A stretch of 16,471 nt of DNA from assembly GCA_905235345.1 (NCBI GenBank), contig CAJOLO010000046.1, positions 1-16,471 on the forward strand, in the 5' to 3' direction. Every line of letters starts with the position of its first letter. Position 1 is the stretch's first letter. Shown one piece after another: positions 8,300-15,468 of the stretch. Below the pieces are notes generated by a model that did not search any database, was not told where the DNA came from, and worked only from the letters and a program-made list of their open reading frames with translations. This stretch comes from an uncultured Lachnospiraceae bacterium (lineage in GTDB: Bacteria; Bacillota; Clostridia; Lachnospirales; Lachnospiraceae). The position numbers were made by a program, and so were the translations under genes.

Positions 8300-9892
8300 C
8301 TACTCATTAAAATCCTCAAGGAATTCCTTGAAATCACGTCTTGCGCCTTCTATAACACTTTCCTCTCTTGTGTCTAATGCTTTTTCAAAATCTCTAATTG
8401 CGTACTCAATCTCCATTCGGTTTCTGCCGACACTCTCCTCATAAAGTCTTTCACCCCGAAGCAGAAGAAGCTTATTCTCCTCCTTATCCCTTGGATGAAT
8501 CTTCAGATATGAAAGTGCCTCCATTCGCTCCTTAATCTCCTCCTCAGACATATCCGTGGCATTTGTCTTGATTATCTGCTTAGTGATTTCCCCCGTAGAA
8601 ACCACCTTAATCTCAACCTCAAGAATTGAATTCACATCATATGTATATGTCACATCAACCGCTTCTTTGCCCGCTTCTGCCTTAGGAACTTTAATCTTTA
8701 TCTCACCGAGCATAACATTATTGCCGACAAATCTGCTTTCGCCCTGCAGCACCTTACAGCAAATCTGCGTCTGATTGTCATTAACCGTATATAATCTCTC
8801 TGTTCTGCTTGCCGGAATAGTTGTATTTCTCTCAATAATCGGGCAAAAATGTCCATCCTCAAATCTTCCGTCATCCTTCTCCAGCACAACCTCTGTTCCT
8901 AAAGTAAACGGACAAACATCCGTAAGTATCACCTCCTTAATGCTGTCCTTACGTTCCTTCATCGCCCCCTGCACAGCGGCGCCTAATGCAACCGCCTCGT
9001 CAGGATTGATTGATGTATCGGGCAAATTATGAAATAACTTACCGACAAATTTTCTAATAAAAGAAAGCTTTGTTGCTCCGCCAACCATTACAACTCTGTC
9101 AATGTCCTTAAGTCTTATATTGGCATCTGACAGACTTCTCTTGATCGGTTGTCTTATCTTATCAAGCAGTTCATCACACTTCGCCTCATATTCATCGATA
9201 GATAAAGTCATCTCATAAGTCTTGTCATTTATAACACACGACATTACAGAATATCTGTTATCAACCGAATCTGCTTCTGAAAATCCCAGCTTGCATTTCT
9301 CTGCCTGCTTATTAATATGCCTTAACTCCTTCTCAGACAAATCACTTTCGGAGATATCCGGATTCTTTTCAAAGAATATCTTTTCAATCACCTTGGTGAA
9401 ATCCTCACCGCCCAGGAAGTTGTCCCCTGCAACAGCACGCACTTCTATGATGGAGTCGAACAATTCAAGTATTGATACATCAAATGTACCCCCACCTAAG
9501 TCAAACACAAGGAACTTTCCGTTCTCTCTGTTCTGGTAAAGACCATATGCAATCGCTGCAGCCGTAGGCTCACTGATTATCCGCTCTACCTTAAGACCTG
9601 CCAGTTCCCCTGCCCGTTTTGTTGCTTTTCTTCTCTCATCATTAAAATATGCCGGAACACTTATTACAGCCTCCGTAACTTCTTCTCCCAGATATACTTC
9701 GGCATCTTCTTTAAGTGCACGAAGCACCAGTGCCGAAAGTTCCTCGGGAAGAAATCTCTTTCCTGCAAGCTCATATATCTTCTCACTTCCCATACTGCGC
9801 TTGAAAACAGAAGCTGAACTTTCCGGATATAACAACATTCTCTCCTTAGCCGTCTCTCCTATAAAGACCTGTCCGTCATCATCAACACTCAC
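8300..9892 (-). CDS. hscC: HscC-family Hsp70 chaperone, main reading frame (5' end out of frame)
   Basis: A 530-codon frame encoding most of an HscC-type Hsp70. It resembles E. coli HscC (Hsc62) rather than DnaK: KRSMGSEK, EVILTDVCPFTLGTEV (320-335), PIIERNTTIPASR (351-363) and LKIHPRD (463-469) have close HscC counterparts, and the substrate domain is followed by only a short helical tail. ATPase motifs: VPAYFNDERRKAT (79-91), EPTAAAIAYGL (108-118), FDLGGGTFDVS (130-140), VVMVGGATKL (267-276). The frame can begin only after a TAA at 9931-9929; its first usable start is GTG at 9892, with no ribosome binding site. A product from there would lack the first phosphate-binding loop (IGIDLGTTNS), encoded by the separate frame at 9996-9889. 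Codons 9928-9893, before the GTG, still encode family sequence (DNRLGKNLTPSV), so the gene is frameshifted rather than naturally short. Confidence 0.85.
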   Translation of the reverse strand: MSVDDDGQVFIGETAKERMLLYPESSASVFKRSMGSEKIYELAGKRFLPEELSALVLRALKEDAEVYLGEEVTEAVISVPAYFNDERRKATKRAGELAGLKVERIISEPTAAAIAYGLYQNRENGKFLVFDLGGGTFDVSILELFDSIIEVRAVAGDNFLGGEDFTKVIEKIFFEKNPDISESDLSEKELRHINKQAEKCKLGFSEADSVDNRYSVMSCVINDKTYEMTLSIDEYEAKCDELLDKIRQPIKRSLSDANIRLKDIDRVVMVGGATKLSFIRKFVGKLFHNLPDTSINPDEAVALGAAVQGAMKERKDSIKEVILTDVCPFTLGTEVVLEKDDGRFEDGHFCPIIERNTTIPASRTERLYTVNDNQTQICCKVLQGESRFVGNNVMLGEIKIKVPKAEAGKEAVDVTYTYDVNSILEVEIKVVSTGEITKQIIKTNATDMSEEEIKERMEALSYLKIHPRDKEENKLLLLRGERLYEESVGRNRMEIEYAIRDFEKALDTREESVIEGARRDFKEFLEDFNE

Positions 9893-9996
9893 GACGGAAG
9901 GAGTGAGATTCTTTCCCAGTCTGTTATCTTAGGTCCTTCCTCTGTATAATACGCCACAAGGCTGTTTGTAGTTCCAAGATCAATACCGATTATCAT
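9889..9996 (-). pseudogene. hscC: Detached 5' end of hscC, ending in a frameshift
   Basis: The true start of the Hsp70 is the ATG at 9996, with ribosome binding site AGAGG 7 nt upstream. It encodes MIIGIDLGTTNSLVAYY, the ATP phosphate-1 loop. After about 25 codons (…GPKIT) the frame leaves the family sequence, runs through unrelated codons (DWERISLLPS) and stops at TGA 9891-9889. That stop overlaps the GTG of the main frame (GTGA, 4 bp). The shift lies at about 9915-9931. Reaching the main frame needs a -1 shift. Adding a second copy of the 7-nt unit GATAACA restores PKIT-DNRLGKN and gives exactly the spacing of E. coli HscC. A sequencing error cannot be excluded. Confidence 0.8.
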
Positions 9997-10129
9997 GTTA
10001 CGTCCTCTGTCTATAATGTAATAAAACTTAATCTATGAAGCCTGCCCAAAGCAAATCATATATATATTGCCCTGAACATCTTAAATGAATCACTGCTAAA
10101 TATCTTATATTACCTCAAGATAATCACAT

Positions 10130-10143
10130 ACTCATAGATGAGT
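10130..10143 (-). promoter_or_regulatory. Palindrome at the predicted hscC transcription start
   Basis: actcat-ag-atgagt is a perfect 6-bp palindrome spanning roughly -3 to +10 of the start predicted from the -10 box at 10147-10152. This is a typical place for a repressor site. It is not a CIRCE element and does not match the CtsR heptamer. Confidence 0.35.
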
Positions 10144-10146
10144 TTT

Positions 10147-10175
10147 ACTATATCATAAATCGCACAGAAAAACAA
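10147..10175 (-). promoter_or_regulatory. Candidate extended -10 promoter for hscC
   Basis: On the minus strand TTGTTT (10175-10170) is separated by 17 nt from TATAGT (10152-10147), which is preceded by TG plus one base, an extended -10. It lies just past the stop of the J-TPR gene and gives a leader of about 145 nt before the hscC ATG at 9996. This suggests that hscC and the EAL gene can be transcribed separately from the large gene upstream. Confidence 0.5.
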
Positions 10176-10183
10176 TAGTCTCC

Positions 10184-13100
10184 TCACCCCTTAAGTTTCT
10201 GTTTTGAAAGTTCAAGATGCCTTTGTGCACATGGATAATCCCCCTTTAATTCTATCGCCTTTTCATAAAGAGTTACTGCCTCATCATATCTATTCTCAAG
10301 TTCGGATATAAGCCCTTTTGCAAAATAATACTCAAAACAATCACTGCACTCACACATAACACACAGATGACAATCCTTAATCTGTTCGATGTATCTCTTC
10401 GCCTCAGAAAGTTCCCCCTCACATATCTTCATAATTGCAACTTCATATAGGTTATTCGGGCGGTATCTGGCATCCTCCAACAATTTGCCGATATTCTTAT
10501 TATGTCTGCTTAAAAGATTGAAATATCTTTCCGCACTGTCCTTTGCAAGTTTCCTTTTACCCATCTCAAATTCAACTGTCGCTTCTATAAACAACAGCCT
10601 TCTGCCATTATCATAACCAAGAATCTCGGGGGAAAAGTTCATATGTGTGACTCTTAAATTAAAAATCAGGTTATACGCTCTGCGAGGGTTACCAATATCC
10701 CTGTAATATTCCATCAACTTAAATGCTGCATTTACGTAAAACTTAGGTCTTATTATCCTTGTCATACGTTTACATACTTTTTCATAGTACTCATTCGCCT
10801 GTACATATTTTTCCGCCTGACGATACACATCTCCAAGTTCACAGTATTGCTCCATAAGCTTCTCTTCCAGGCGTGTCTTCTCGTCTTTGTTCTTTATTCT
10901 GCTTAACAGATCACCTTCATTTAATCTCTTCCGAAGTGTCTCTGTCTCCTTCTGATAATATGCTATCGCCTTGTCATATTTACCCATTTTGCAATATAGT
11001 TTAACAATATCCTTCCAGACATATGTATGCTTTGGGAATACCTTAAGCATCTGCTTATATTTTTCAACAGCCTCATCATATTTTCCCAATATGGTATATG
11101 CCTCTGCCAGATTAAGGTACGGTAAATGATCCCTGCTCTCATCCATCTCTATTGCATGAAGAAGCGGAGGTATAGCCTCCTCCGTCTTTCTAAGCTTAAG
11201 CAATGCGCATCCAAGATTATTATATGCATAATACATATCAGGGTTAAGCTCGATTGCTTTCCTGCAATCATCGGCAGCCTTCTCAAGTTCATAAATATCA
11301 ATATACAGATTACCTCTTTCCACATACCCTTCGGCAGACCCGGTAAGCTCTATATACTCTGTTGCATATCTGATTCCGTCCCTGGAATATTCAAGACTCT
11401 TCTCCTTATCGGAAAGAAAGCTGTTAAGGTACATAAGTCTTCTTACTACGGCATTATATTGAGGATCCCTGTCATATACCTCTAAATACGTCTTTAATGC
11501 ATTATCATAATCCTCAGCCCTCTCATAACACACACCCAGTCTTGTCTGCATATATACAGATTTAGTTTCTTTATAAAGCTTCTCGCATAACTGAAGTGCT
11601 TCTTTGTTTCTGCCCATCTGGTTAAGGATATCTATCTTAAGATTTTGAAGCATAACACAGTGGGGATGTTCTTTCACATATTTATCTATCAGGGATATCG
11701 CCTGATCATTTTCATTAAGATCCCAGTATATGAGAGCATGTTCTCTCACAATTTCCTCAGGCTTTTCTATATCGGTTATCTGTTTATCATCAAACAGACT
11801 ATCATCATCCTCTTTTACATTATCTGTTTTATCAATATCAGCAGTTAAATTCTTTTCATCCGATGACTTTTTTTTGATTTTTTCTTCAAGCCTTTCAATC
11901 ATTTCAAGGCACTTCAAAAGATTGTCATGTGAAAATTCCTTATAATGCAGAACCCTTATCCTATATAATTCCAATGCATCACTGTCTAAATGTGCTTCTT
12001 CCGCATTTTCAAGAATATGCTCTATATCATCATACTGCTCAAAAGCAAAGAACACTTCTGCCGCAAGCACATAAGGCGGTGCATACTCGGGATATATCTC
12101 TATACATTCAAAGTAATCATCCACAACCTCTTTGGCTTTCTTAAGCTCATAGTTAGCTCTCTGCCTGTGAACGTAAGCAGGAAAAAAACCTGCATCCATA
12201 TTAATAATATCAGAGCACTCAGCAACACATCTTTCATATTGCCTGTCTGCAAGATAGAACTTGGCAAGCTGCTCCATATAGGACATCTTCACAAGATGGT
12301 TTTGTTCCTCTTCAACAGACTGTTCAATATAATCTACAGCTTCAGCCTTTCTGTCTGATTCCCCATTATATCCCGTTTCCTCTTTATTATTTTTATCACC
12401 CGTCGCTTTATCATCTTTCCCTGCACTGTCTTTATCCGCTTTATCATTTTCCGCCAGTGCAATTTCCCACAGACATACTCCGATTGAAAACAGTGCAAGC
12501 GAACGTCTTTTTTTACGTTTCTCCATCTCTCTTGTTCCGTCATCAACGCTTGATTCTATCATCGACAACCATTTCATTGCCAGCGGATATGCATTCACAT
12601 AATCTTCATCCGCAAGATACAGACGACATCTCAGATTGATGTAATCATACTCTTCACTTTCGCCGAAATCATCCAGCAGTTCAATTCCTTTCTTAAACTC
12701 TCTCTGCTGATAATAGCACCATCCGAGCTTAATAGTTGTTTGCATATTTTTTTCAGTCTTAAGCTTATTTATATAGCGGTCAACAAGAAAAGCATTCACC
12801 ACATCAAGGAGAGTCAGTGCATCTATATCCTGAACTTTTTCCTCCAATATATCTTCCAGCTCTTCCTTGGCATTTTCATAGTCACCGTCTAACATCATGC
12901 ATTTTGCCCTGCCAAGCATTGCAGCAAAATTGGAATTGCCCTCTTCCTTTTCCTTAAGTTCATTAAAGACCTGCATCGCCGCTTCCGTTTTCTTATTGGC
13001 AAGCAGAGCCTCTCCATATATCCTGTGAATATATATATTGGATGAAAATTCAAAATCCAGCTCCTCCATTATGTCCAGAGCCTGTTTCCTTAGTTCATTA

Positions 13101-13981
13101 TTATCTTTGACATTCTTATCTTTATCGACCTTATCCGTTTTCGATTCGCTCTCAGTTTTATCGATTCCTATCCCGATCGTTTTGTTTTCACGGGTCTCAG
13201 TCTCAGTTTTTTCATTTTTTCTTTTATCTTTGCTTTCAGAATCATATATAAACTCATCAAGCTCTCCTGCCTGTAAAAGAAGACAATTAGCTCTTTCCAC
13301 ATCTGTAAAGGGATGTGTTATATCATATCTTTCAATCTCATTAAGGAGTTTTAAAGCTTCGGGGATATCTCGTTTTTCCTCTGCCCCTTTAATTTCATAA
13401 AGCTTATAAATAAATTCATCGGGATGATCTTTCGTATCTCCGTCAAAAAGCTCATAATCAATAAAACCCGGAGTTTTTATCTGCCATGCAAGAAAATCAA
13501 TATAATTCTCAGGAAACCTCTCCTTCAGAGCAGCGATATTATCTGAATAATGAAATCTATTATCAATGAGCCGCCATATCGTCTGAGGTATATACGAATG
13601 TGACATTAAAAATACCAACAGCTTCTCGCCGGCCTCAATTTCCGTATCAAGATCATCACATATAGGATCATTTAACAAAGATTTCCAGCACTCCTCATTT
13701 CTTCTAAGTGCAATATCCGAATATACATTCGAAACCTTGTCCACCCATCTGTCTACATCATTCTTTTTTCTGCCATAGCCAATGTTATTCGTATCAGCAT
13801 TATCATCCTCGGTTTCTTCCGGTTGATCCGCAAACACAAGTGCTTCCTCATAGGCACTTCTAAGCTCCTTGAAGCCTTCCTCATCATCCTCCGGATTAAC
13901 AAAATGCAGTTTTCCAAGATATGCTTTCCTGATCACTTCCTTATCCTTCGTCTTATCAATTCCAAGAACTTTCCAAATCAT
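10184..13981 (-). CDS. Large J-domain-like / TPR-repeat protein with C-terminal cysteine cluster
   Basis: A 1265-residue cytoplasmic protein with no signal or membrane segment and a strong start (GGAGG, 6 nt before the ATG). Residues 1-48 resemble the short J domains of proteins paired with HscC: WKVLGIDKTKDKEVIRKAY … EGFKELRSAYEEAL. The catalytic HPD tripeptide of canonical J domains is replaced by NPE (29-31). The rest is mostly helical and TPR-like; clear repeats include AYNNLGCALLKLRKTEEAI (919-937), YLNLAEAYTILGKYDEAVEKY (955-975) and the last one at 1217-1245. Three highly charged, low-complexity linkers interrupt it (about 248-297, 511-547, 703-745). Five cysteines fall within 12 residues (1204-1215, CHLCVMCECSDC). 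It lies just upstream of hscC, 187 bp away on the same strand, and is probably its co-chaperone or scaffold, as E. coli DjlC is for HscC. Whether an NPE J domain can stimulate an Hsp70 ATPase is uncertain. Confidence 0.88.
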   Translation of the reverse strand: MIWKVLGIDKTKDKEVIRKAYLGKLHFVNPEDDEEGFKELRSAYEEALVFADQPEETEDDNADTNNIGYGRKKNDVDRWVDKVSNVYSDIALRRNEECWKSLLNDPICDDLDTEIEAGEKLLVFLMSHSYIPQTIWRLIDNRFHYSDNIAALKERFPENYIDFLAWQIKTPGFIDYELFDGDTKDHPDEFIYKLYEIKGAEEKRDIPEALKLLNEIERYDITHPFTDVERANCLLLQAGELDEFIYDSESKDKRKNEKTETETRENKTIGIGIDKTESESKTDKVDKDKNVKDNNELRKQALDIMEELDFEFSSNIYIHRIYGEALLANKKTEAAMQVFNELKEKEEGNSNFAAMLGRAKCMMLDGDYENAKEELEDILEEKVQDIDALTLLDVVNAFLVDRYINKLKTEKNMQTTIKLGWCYYQQREFKKGIELLDDFGESEEYDYINLRCRLYLADEDYVNAYPLAMKWLSMIESSVDDGTREMEKRKKRRSLALFSIGVCLWEIALAENDKADKDSAGKDDKATGDKNNKEETGYNGESDRKAEAVDYIEQSVEEEQNHLVKMSYMEQLAKFYLADRQYERCVAECSDIINMDAGFFPAYVHRQRANYELKKAKEVVDDYFECIEIYPEYAPPYVLAAEVFFAFEQYDDIEHILENAEEAHLDSDALELYRIRVLHYKEFSHDNLLKCLEMIERLEEKIKKKSSDEKNLTADIDKTDNVKEDDDSLFDDKQITDIEKPEEIVREHALIYWDLNENDQAISLIDKYVKEHPHCVMLQNLKIDILNQMGRNKEALQLCEKLYKETKSVYMQTRLGVCYERAEDYDNALKTYLEVYDRDPQYNAVVRRLMYLNSFLSDKEKSLEYSRDGIRYATEYIELTGSAEGYVERGNLYIDIYELEKAADDCRKAIELNPDMYYAYNNLGCALLKLRKTEEAIPPLLHAIEMDESRDHLPYLNLAEAYTILGKYDEAVEKYKQMLKVFPKHTYVWKDIVKLYCKMGKYDKAIAYYQKETETLRKRLNEGDLLSRIKNKDEKTRLEEKLMEQYCELGDVYRQAEKYVQANEYYEKVCKRMTRIIRPKFYVNAAFKLMEYYRDIGNPRRAYNLIFNLRVTHMNFSPEILGYDNGRRLLFIEATVEFEMGKRKLAKDSAERYFNLLSRHNKNIGKLLEDARYRPNNLYEVAIMKICEGELSEAKRYIEQIKDCHLCVMCECSDCFEYYFAKGLISELENRYDEAVTLYEKAIELKGDYPCAQRHLELSKQKLKG

Positions 13982-14094
13982 AATTTTCCTCCGACTTAGT
14001 TAAATAATCATAACAAAGCTTATATATAAAGTACTAACGCAATAAATCCCTTCAAAAACATCTGCCGCAAACCATAACGATATGATAATTGCTG

Positions 14095-14102
14095 TTCACA
14101 TC
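14095..14102. repeat. Left target-site duplication of MITE-like element
   Basis: ttcacatc abuts the left terminal inverted repeat and is repeated exactly at 14207-14214 on the other side of the element. Confidence 0.55.
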
Positions 14103-14206
14103 CAATGTCATTAACTTAAAGCTATTTTCGTCACCTCATCCGTCGGCAAATCAAGATTTGCCGCCACCTTCCCCTGAAAGGGGAAGGCTTAAGTTACCGA
14201 CATTGA
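14103..14206. mobile_element. MITE-like palindromic element (about 104 bp)
   Basis: Terminal inverted repeats caatgtcattaacttaa (14103-14119) and ttaagttaccgacattg (14189-14205) match at 15 of 17 positions. The core holds two perfect 9-bp hairpins: cggcaaatc/gatttgccg (14144-14163) and ccttcccct/aggggaagg (14167-14187). The segment cacctcatccgtcggc…caccttcccc resembles, from memory, a dispersed palindromic repeat seen between genes in many Lachnospiraceae and other gut bacteria. It has no coding capacity and would need a transposase elsewhere. It is flanked by an 8-bp direct repeat and sits between the divergent J-TPR gene and purC, about 120 bp from the former's start. Its GC-rich core contrasts with the AT-rich surroundings. 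Confidence 0.65.
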
Positions 14207-14214
14207 TTCACATC
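14207..14214. repeat. Right target-site duplication of MITE-like element
   Basis: ttcacatc, identical to 14095-14102, begins one base after the right terminal inverted repeat. Confidence 0.55.
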
Positions 14215-14281
14215 TGTATTTAATCGAATATATATAGTAACCATATAATAACACAATCTGGTAATAAATGCATAAAAAGAC

Positions 14282-14310
14282 TTGATTTTTACACAAAAAT
14301 CTACTATTCT
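14282..14310 (+). promoter_or_regulatory. Candidate promoter for purC
   Basis: TTGATT (14282-14287) and TATTCT (14305-14310) are 17 bp apart, each matching 4 of 6 consensus bases. Transcription would begin near 14317, giving a leader of about 124 nt that includes the inverted repeat at 14337-14397. Confidence 0.4.
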
Positions 14311-14336
14311 TATCATGTTTTTATTTAATATGCAAT

Positions 14337-14397
14337 ATTAATTGAACAGAATCAATATCCGCTTGCAATTCTTATATGATATGCCTGTTCAATTAAT
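14337..14397 (+). promoter_or_regulatory. 13-bp perfect inverted repeat in the purC leader
   Basis: attaattgaacag (14337-14349) and ctgttcaattaat (14385-14397) are exact reverse complements separated by 35 nt, ending about 30 nt before the purC ribosome binding site. In RNA they would form a long-looped stem; in DNA they could be paired operator half-sites. The sequence matches neither the purine riboswitch core nor the Bacillus PurR box as I know them, and no T-run follows. Confidence 0.55.
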
Positions 14398-14440
14398 GAA
14401 TAAATACATGTTCACCACAATATATTATGGAGGTATGAAA

Positions 14441-15325
14441 ATGAGTGCAAATGAACTAAAACCCATCAAAGCAGGCAAGGTACGTGAGATTTATGACAAC
14501 GGAGACAGTCTTATAATGGTCGCAACCGACAGAATAAGCTGCTTTGATGTAATACTCAAGAACAATATAAACAAGAAAGGAACAGTCCTTACTCAAATAT
14601 CAAAGTTCTGGTTTGACATGACTAAAGATATTCTTCCGAATCATATGATTTCCGCAGATGTCAAGGATATGCCGGAATTCTTCAGAAAACCTGAATTTGA
14701 CGGCAACAGCATGATGTGTCGAAAGCTTACCATGCTCCCTATAGAGTGTATCGTAAGAGGATATATCACAGGAAGCGGATGGGCAAGCTACAAGGATAAC
14801 GGTACTGTATGCGGAATCAAATTACCTGCCGGACTTAAAGAATCCGACAAGCTTCCTGAACCCATATATACTCCTTCAACTAAGGCAGAACTCGGCGATC
14901 ATGATGAAAACATCTCTTATGAGCAGAGTATAGATGTACTTGAAAAAGCATTCCCCGGTAAAGGTGAAGAATATGCTTCCAAATTAAAAGACTACACTAT
15001 AGCTCTTTATAAAAAATGCGCAGATTATGCTCTCTCAAAAGGAATAATAATTGCAGACACCAAGTTTGAATTCGGTTTGGATGAAAACGGCAATATCGTT
15101 CTCGGTGACGAAATGCTTACACCGGACAGTTCACGTTTCTGGCCTGCAGACGGGTATGAACCGGGACACGGTCAGCCTTCATTCGACAAACAGTTCGCAA
15201 GAGACTGGTTAAAGGAAAATGACGGAAAACACGACTGGGAGCTTCCGGAAGACATTGCACAGAAAACCATTGACAAATATCTTGAAGCCTATGAAAGACT
15301 TACAGGCAGCAAGCTCGAAGCATAA
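14441..15325 (+). CDS. purC: SAICAR synthetase PurC
   Basis: A 294-residue enzyme joining CAIR and aspartate with ATP to give SAICAR (step 7). Visible: GKVREIYD (12-19), ATDRISCFD (28-36), MLPIECIVRGYITGSG (98-113), TPSTKAELGDHDENIS (144-159), IIADTKFEFG (203-212) and DEMLTPDSSRFWP (223-235). It is longer than the roughly 240-residue PurC of E. coli or B. subtilis and nearer the ~300-residue form of yeast Ade1. The start is set by GGAGG at 14429-14433, 7 nt before the ATG. A longer frame from a TTG at 14342 has no ribosome binding site and runs through the leader repeat. This is the only purine gene here on the plus strand; it faces purE across a shared terminator. Confidence 0.97.
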   Translation: MSANELKPIKAGKVREIYDNGDSLIMVATDRISCFDVILKNNINKKGTVLTQISKFWFDMTKDILPNHMISADVKDMPEFFRKPEFDGNSMMCRKLTMLPIECIVRGYITGSGWASYKDNGTVCGIKLPAGLKESDKLPEPIYTPSTKAELGDHDENISYEQSIDVLEKAFPGKGEEYASKLKDYTIALYKKCADYALSKGIIIADTKFEFGLDENGNIVLGDEMLTPDSSRFWPADGYEPGHGQPSFDKQFARDWLKENDGKHDWELPEDIAQKTIDKYLEAYERLTGSKLEA

Positions 15326-15348
15326 TCAAAGGAATTCATTAATTTTAT

Positions 15349-15385
15349 AAAAAATCCGCTATATATAATATATAGCGGATTTTTT
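15349..15385. terminator. Bidirectional intrinsic terminator between purC and purE
   Basis: aaaaaatccgctatata (15349-15365) and tatatagcggatttttt (15369-15385) form a perfect 17-bp stem with a 3-nt loop. The A-run on one side and T-run on the other give a U-tract in both directions, so it can end the purC transcript and, on the other strand, the purE transcript. Confidence 0.92.
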
Positions 15386-15430
15386 ATATCAATGACTTGT
15401 TCATCATCCCGATAGCATTGTTCAGCAATA

Positions 15431-15457
15431 TTGAATGTAATTAATATTAACATTCAA
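15431..15457. repeat. 8-bp inverted repeat beyond the purE stop
   Basis: ttgaatgt and acattcaa form a perfect stem around an 11-nt AT-rich loop, about 12 nt after the purE stop codon. It lacks a T-run and is probably a minor 3' structure or chance. Confidence 0.3.
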
Positions 15458-15468
15458 AACAGTCAATA

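Noticed and set aside
9889..9931. Programmed -1 ribosomal frameshift joining the two hscC frames
   Set aside because: The shift direction is right, but no X XXY YYZ slippery heptamer lies in the first frame between the divergence point and the TGA, and no clear downstream stem was seen. Repeat contraction explains the data better.
14342..14440. Extension of PurC by 33 residues from a TTG start at 14342
   Set aside because: There is no ribosome binding site, the family begins near MSANELKPIKAGK, and GGAGG is correctly placed before the ATG at 14441.
14200..14440. Purine riboswitch in the purC leader
   Set aside because: The conserved junction bases and paired loops of the purine aptamer are not present; only the 13-bp inverted repeat is seen.
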